Source of the DNA: Verpa conica
Taxonomy: Eukaryota > Ascomycota > Pezizomycetes > Pezizales > Morchellaceae
Reading direction: 5' to 3'
DNA: 64,000 nucleotides
Assembly (NCBI GenBank): GCA_033030425.1
Contig: JAUFSD010000013.1
Coordinates: forward strand, 744,001-808,000
A program made the translations under genes and the position numbers. The notes beneath the pieces are model-generated. The model was not told the DNA's origin and did no database searches. It was given only the letters and a program-made list of their open reading frames with translations. Of the stretch, positions 58,700 through 64,000 are shown in pieces. Numbering within the stretch: the first letter of the stretch is position 1; every line of letters starts with the position of its first letter.

Positions 58700-60475
58700 A
58701 TGAATCAAGAGAAAGAGGATCGCATCGGTAAGTTGCCAGTTCATTACTACATGTACTCGCCTGCCCTTCGCTCACATAAAATATACAGGCTCAACACCTT
58801 CATCGACTTCATTCGAAGAATCAGCGATTCCTTCACAGCAAATCGATGCTGTTCCTCCGCCAGGAATCGATGAGCGCAAACTCATGAGAAAGATTGATTT
58901 GCGGTTGCTGCCAGTCTTATGTATTCTATACCTATTGGCTTTCTTAGACCGGTACTTATTCACGCAACCCTCTTAACGTCTAAAAACTGCTTCCTTGACT
59001 CACACGCGAATAGTGTCAATATCTCTAATGCCGCTATCTTTGGGCTCAAAGAGGACTTGAACCTTGGAGGTGTGGAGTACAATACTGCGCTAACAATCTT
59101 CTTCGTTCCTTATATCAGTAAGTTTTCTATCCTCGCATGCGCAATTCAATTACTGATAATATGACCAGTTTGCGAAATCCCCTCAAACATCCTCCTCAAG
59201 CGTCTAAAGCCCCATCTATGGCGTATACCTCCCCTTCCCCTCCACTCTGTGCGCATTTATTCACTAACTCCCGGCATATAGTCTCCTTCTGCATGTTTTT
59301 TTTCGGTCTAACCACCACCCTTCAAGGCCTCGTCAAAAACTACTCTGGCCTTCTCACAACCCGCTTCTTCCTCGGGGTCTTTGAATCAGGAATGTTTCCT
59401 GGATGCTTCTACCTTATCGCAATGTGGTATAAACGGTCCGAAGCACAAAAGCGCTATTCCTTCTTCTTTGGATCCACCTCTCTCGCTGGTGCATTCGGAG
59501 GATTGCTGGCCAGCGCGATCGGAAAGATGGATGGCGTCAACGGGTGGCATGGGTGGCGGTGGATTTTTATCCTTGAGGGAATCTTAACATGCGTTGTGTC
59601 TTTTCTGTTCTACTTCATCATCACCGATTTCCCCGAAGAGGCGAAGTTCTTAACGGAGGAGGAGCGCGCATTCGTGAAAAAGAGACTCCTGGTAGATGTT
59701 GGGCAGAGTGCGAGAGAGGAGAAGATGACATTTAAGGATGTTGTCAATGTTTTCAAGGACTTCAAGATCTTTGTCGGTGGGTTTATGTATTTTGGCCTCA
59801 TCGTCCCAGCATATGGTAACTACCTTCTCTCTTCCCTAGATTAAGAGTAGGAACTAATACAAACTAACATAAATAGGATATGCTTACTTCGCCCCCACAA
59901 TAGTAAAGCAACTCGGACACTCAGCGATCCAAACCCAACTTTACTCCGTCCCACCCTGGGCCTGCGCCTTCGTCTTTGCCATGATCATCGCCATCATCTC
60001 GGACCGCCTCAAGCACCGCTTCCTATTCACACTCATGCCAATCGCCATCACCATCACCGGCTTCTCAATCCTCTTGGCCGTCCACAACAAACCCAACCTC
60101 CAGTATGCTGCCTTGTTCCTTCTCGCTATGGGAACATATTCTGCGATGCCCGTAGTGGTTTGTTGGTTCAATACAAACCTGGGGGGACACCACCGACGTG
60201 CTATTGGTACGGCATGGCAAGTAGGATTCGGTAATATCGGTGGGATTATTGCGACATATTCGTTCCTTACGAAGGATGCGCCATTCTATACGAGTGGATA
60301 TAGTATCGGGCTGTCATTTAGTGCGTTAAGTGCATTGAGCTGCATAGTATACTTTGTGGCGGTGACAATAGAGAATAATAAGAGGGACAGAGGGGTGAGT
60401 AAGTATAGTGGGGCGACGGAAGAGGAGAAAAGGGGATTGGGTGATGAAAATCCAGATTATAGGTATTTTAGATGA
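58700..60475 (+). CDS. MFS transporter, anion:cation symporter (Dal5/Tna1-like) family
   Basis: Plasma-membrane major facilitator of the ACS group, whose fungal members take up allantoate, nicotinate, pantothenate or other carboxylates; the substrate here is unknown. Six exons: 58700-58727, 58789-58951, 59014-59117, 59169-59222, 59282-59815, 59877-60475; 493 residues. The typical entry is DERKLMRKIDLRLLPVLCIL with helix 1 (LYLLAFLDR), then VNISNAAIFGLKEDLNL and CEIPSNILLKRLKPHLW. Further blocks are LLTTRFFLGVFESGMFPGCF, a central loop with FPEEAKFLTEEERAFVKKRL, and YAYFAPTIVKQLGHSA. Late helices include AMPVVVCWFNTNLGGHHRRA and FGNIGGIIATYSFL. The usual C-terminal ENPDYRYFR is present. Twelve membrane segments can be traced. 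Confidence 0.92.
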
Positions 60476-61974
60476 GGTGGAACGGATCCAGGGTTATACA
60501 AAAATAGGGACTTGGGTTATGATTATTTAATGGCACTCGTTTTTTTCTTGTTATGTTTTTTGGATGAATCGCAGGCGGGATAATTAAAAGTGATTTGCTT
60601 ATAAAAACCATGTGCATATTTTCTCCTACCTCATTAAATAGTGTTCTTTAACTTGGTTAGCCTGTTAACCTTTTGGGCTGGATACATCATGCAGGGATCT
60701 ATAGTAGCATGCATGAAAAATGTGGCCTGTGGACGAGTGAGGTCTGATGAATACTACAGTCTTAACCAGATTTGTCGTAAATAGCATGGTGCCGTAATAG
60801 TAGTACTCTAACTAAATCACTTTTATAAGAGCAGGGTTAGGGGGAAGCGGTTGTTTAGCTTTCACGTAGAAACGTTTTAGCTTGGCTCATTACGCATATA
60901 CAGATGATGTCTCTGACAACGCAACATTTGTAAAAATCTCAATATACTAAAGCGCCACCTTTAATACTTGGCTTTTTCATACTGAAGATAGATTACGTTA
61001 TGGCCTACCCCCCGCTCCCCTTCCTCAGAGCGAGGAGTCTAAACCCTATTCCATCGGCATTATAATGCCCCCCGTTCGAGCCACGGTGGAGTAAGGAGAA
61101 ACTGTAGCATGACTAGAACACACAGCTCAAGAACAACTCTTTGCTACTAAGGTTTTTTCTCCCCATTTTTTTGGGGTGTATTTAATGCAGATATATACTC
61201 TATTAGTTTAGAGAGTGTATAGAACTTCCCGTGAGAAAATAATAGGGGGACAATATAAGAGGAGTATGGAGAAGAGGGGCTTCTGAGAGGTGGTGCATGT
61301 GGTGCGAGTGAGAAGTTGTGATCATTACAACCTCTACTGTAGTTAGATATTTTACGCTTGTTAAATACAAAAATTACTTTGGATATATAGTTAAAGCTTA
61401 AGTAAGTCTATCTAAATCCTAATGACTAATGAGGCACCAAATAAATAAGATCAGATGCTAGAGTCAATATAGTAACCTATTAAATAAGAGAGAGACGTAA
61501 AACTACTTTATTATGTCACTAGTACAGGTAAGATATCCACATCAATGAAATGAAAGGATAAAGGGGGCAATAAAAACGACGAGTGATCTCCCTAGAGCTA
61601 TATTTGGAGATAATGCGGAGGGGCCTCAAGTATGAGAGTGACACAAAACAAACTATGCAGAATGTGCATACAATAGCCCCTCACTCTCTCCGTTTACTTA
61701 TTTCTACCCCTCATTTTTTCCCTCGGGATTTACGTATTCAAATCTTCGATAAATAAAGGGAGATTCGTAAAAAATATTCATTCTTCCCTCCCATCCCGTC
61801 CATGCCCCCCCTCTGAAAAGCTAAAAGATATGCAATATTGAAAAGAAAGAGAAAAGGAAAAAAATTATTATCGTACATCACCCCCCTAATTTTTTTCCAC
61901 CGCTCTTTATCATCGGATGTTCATTTCATTTCCCAATAAACTCCCCCATACCTCAAAACATTTCAACATTAATG
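60476..61974. other. Convergent intergenic region with a SINE copy
   Basis: TA-rich sequence between the transporter (+) and the U5-40K gene (-). Contains the second SINE copy (listed). No gene is seen. Confidence 0.55.
61073..61345 (+). mobile_element. SINE copy related to 52211-52580
   Basis: Begins at a B box-like cgttcgagccacggtggagt and continues aaggagaaactgtag, nearly identical to the 52.2 kb element over about 70 bases (gctcaagaa-caactctttgctact also shared). The later part (gaggtggtgcatgtggtgcg, gagtgagaag) aligns more loosely. The A box half upstream is degenerate or missing, so this copy is probably inactive. Confidence 0.65.
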
Positions 61975-63493
61975 CTATTTCCCCAACTCTCCCAACAACA
62001 AATTCTTATCCGACGACGCAGACACGACTATTAACACCTCACATTAGCCCACCCATCTACCACCACCCTTTCCCATCTTCATCTTCCCCCTCTTCCCTCC
62101 CCGCCTCCCCCCTTTCCCATACCACCCAAACAGCGGGAAGAAGAATCGACTTACTTATCGGCTCGCCTTCGACTGGCGAAAACCTCATATCATTGACGGT
62201 CCCTCTGTGTCCTGGGAGTTTGTAAAGGAGTTTCTTCGTCTCGTTCTCCCAGACAGCGACGCTTCCGTCACCACTACCAGCACCGATTTTATCGCCTGTA
62301 GGGCTCCACGCGGCTCTGATAAGGTTCTTTTCAATCCCGCTGGGAGCGCCCTCGAAGGTGTTGATTAGTCTGTTTGAGGGTGCAAAGGCACGGATGTCCC
62401 ATGTTCGGACGGTACTATCCATGCTGTTTGAGAGGAGTGATTGGCCGTCTGGGGAGACTGAGAGAGATGTGACGGTGTCGGCGTGACCACGCATAGTGAA
62501 TGCTACTGCACGCTTTCGGAGATCCCATGCCTGAGGTTGTGTTAGTATATATGCACAAAAGGAGAGAGCGAGAAGGGAAGGTTACCTTGATGTCATTATC
62601 GATTCCTCCACTGAACAGCTCGTTGCCGGCCTCACTGATTGCTACTGCAGTGATTGGAAACTTTGTGTCCAGATAGTCAATGCACTCCTTTTGCCTCGGA
62701 TCCCAGATCTGCCCTTATGTTAGCATCATTGTCTAATGCCACACGAGCATAGTAACATACCCCAATTGTACCATCGTCGCTCGCGCTGACTATCAGCTCT
62801 GGCCCCCGCCGCGTAATGTCTAACGCGTTCACGACGTCCTCGTGGCCTACGTATCTCCTAATCCTAGTACCATTTTCGACATCCCAAGAGGCGAGCATGG
62901 CATCTGTTGACGCGGAGAAAATGATGGCCGAGTCGCGAGACCATTGTAGGTCGAGAACAGCACCTTTGTGTCCAGACAGTGAAAGGTAATTCGGACAGTC
63001 ACCATATGTTTTCCAGACCACTGCGAGGTGTTAGTCCGACCATCGGGAGGGGAGAGGGAGAGGGAGAAACATACGGATTGACCTGTCAAAGGACCCTGAT
63101 GCAATATTCTGACCCGTTGGATCAAACCGTACCGCGAATACCTCCTTCTATAACACCGTTAACGCCTCTCCCTCTCCCCCTTCCTCTCTCCAGTATGCAA
63201 AGACTACCTACCGAGTGTCCGGTCAACTCCATAATTGGAGCTTGTAACGCCGACGTCCTAGGAACCTAATCGACCCTTACATCAGCCAAAATAAAATAAA
63301 ATAAAAACCCACCAGCAACACCCTCTCTCGTCTAGATAAACCGTACCGCCTGTATGAGCGCGCCATTACTCGCCGAGATCCCAACGATCGAAACCGCTGA
63401 CGAAGGACCTCCCTCTGTCACGGGTGTTTTTGTCCTCTTGACGAGCTGGTTCGTCCCGAACGCTTCGGGTGCTTTGCGCTTATCTGAGGCCAT
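61975..63493 (-). CDS. spf38: U5 snRNP 40-kDa WD40 protein (SNRNP40/Spf38)
   Basis: Seven-bladed WD40 subunit of the U5 snRNP and spliceosome. Seven exons on the minus strand: 63493-63347, 63265-63212, 63147-63075, 63020-62761, 62708-62586, 62530-62155, 62027-61975; 361 residues (human 357). The N-terminus MASDKRKAPEAFGTNQLVKR leads to ALIQAVPRTSALQAPIMELT, the family entry. Blades follow: GHSKEVFAVRFDPTGQNIAS, LSGHKGAVLDLQWSRDS, GHEDVVNALDITRRGPELIV, IWDPRQKECIDYLDTKFPIT, MRGHADTVTSLSVSPDG and LPGHRGTVNDMRFSPVEGEP. The last 53-base exon gives IIVSASSDKNLLLGELGK, matching the family's closing strand. Joins are phase-perfect. Intron 1 contains an (AAAAT)n run at 63288-63307. Confidence 0.95.
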
Positions 63494-64000
63494 CGTGGGA
63501 TTCTCGTAATCTTGGGAAGGTGGGTAGGAGTGGGTGGGTGGGTGGGTTGGTTTATTTTTCTTTGCTCAATACGTCGCGTGCGGGAGGGAGCTTGGCGGGT
63601 TGGTAGTTGAAGATTCGGAGGTTGGATTTCCCCAATGCGGCTCTGACAAAGATGGAAAGCACCTCGCCCACCCCCTAAAGTGCTACAAGTGGTAGGGGTT
63701 TGAGAATCCACAGGTAGGTTTTCAAGAGCATGGGGGCTTGACACTTCTCTACTGTAAACTGTCTACTGCTAGGAGAGGGAGAATGCTTTATTTAATTGGG
63801 CGCGGGCACAACAAACACGGAGGGGGGGGGACGGTCACGGGTAGAAAAAAAAGTAATATTCGCATCACGGCCCTCTTTCTCATGCCTCACAAAAGACAAC
63901 ATACAACAGAAAAACTGGAAAAATAAAATAAAAACGCAGCTTGTAAAAAAAGAAAAGAAAGGGGAGAAAAGTTTGATGGTTGTCCTTATAGACAAAACCC
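63494..64000. other. Upstream region of the U5-40K gene
   Basis: Promoter side of the minus-strand gene. Beyond about 63780 the sequence becomes homopolymer-rich (G9 at 63822, A runs). No gene starts that I can support before the window ends. Confidence 0.5.

Noticed and set aside
1..64000. CRISPR arrays, bacterial operons, viral or biosynthetic gene clusters
   Set aside because: None were seen; the window is ordinary fungal nuclear DNA with introns throughout.

Overview
This window is nuclear DNA of a filamentous ascomycete (Pezizomycotina). The genes carry short introns (about 45-150 bases) with GT-AG ends and CTAAC-like branch sites. A complex I accessory subunit is present, which rules out Saccharomyces-type yeasts. 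The best relatives are single-copy fungal housekeeping genes plus one fungal NLR-type gene. Gene-dense islands alternate with TA-rich, CpG-poor stretches that look like mutated old repeats. A Pezizomycetes-like genome is a guess from this architecture, not something I can prove. Exon models were built by hand, joining frames across introns and checking phase and total length.

Layout. (1) 0.3-10 kb holds five compact genes: COMPASS subunit Swd1 (+), a 2-oxoglutarate/Fe(II) oxygenase-like protein (-), FRG1 (+), a mitochondrial Mme1-type carrier (-) and the SBDS-like stress protein Rtc3 (+). (2) 10-13.5 kb is mostly non-coding, with one unrecognised 164-residue minus-strand ORF. (3) 13.5-26.5 kb holds the SWR1 remodeller ATPase (-), a complex I NDUFB8-type subunit (+), proteasome ATPase Rpt1 (+) and succinate dehydrogenase flavoprotein Sdh1 (+). 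(4) 27.2-30.2 kb holds an NLR-like STAND gene: N-terminal fungal domain, NACHT NTPase and four 33-residue ankyrin units. It has an apparent one-base frameshift in an A6 run. (5) 30.2-45.3 kb is gene-poor and contains a 148-bp TIR element. Hidden in its last third is a three-exon SCOC-type short coiled-coil gene (-). (6) 45.4-53.9 kb holds a Munc13-like Ync13 gene (+), a Thr-rich secreted protein (+) and mitochondrial release factor Mrf1 (-). (7) 54-58.7 kb is gene-poor. It contains a two-exon MGNxC protein (-) with a perfect p97/VCP-binding VIM motif formed across its splice junction, and a short retroposon with a 13-bp target-site duplication. (8) 58.7-63.5 kb holds a Dal5/ACS-type MFS transporter (+) and the U5 snRNP 40-kDa WD40 protein (-).

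There is no metabolic gene cluster or prokaryote-style operon. Functions group loosely as chromatin/nuclear (Swd1, FRG1, Swr1, U5-40K), mitochondrial (Mme1, NDUFB8, Sdh1, Mrf1), proteostasis (Rpt1, the VIM protein) and trafficking (Ync13, SCOC). The most rewarding items are the VIM small protein, the broken NLR with near-identical ankyrin units, and a tRNA-derived SINE family with Pol III A and B boxes at 52.2 kb and a second copy at 61.1 kb.
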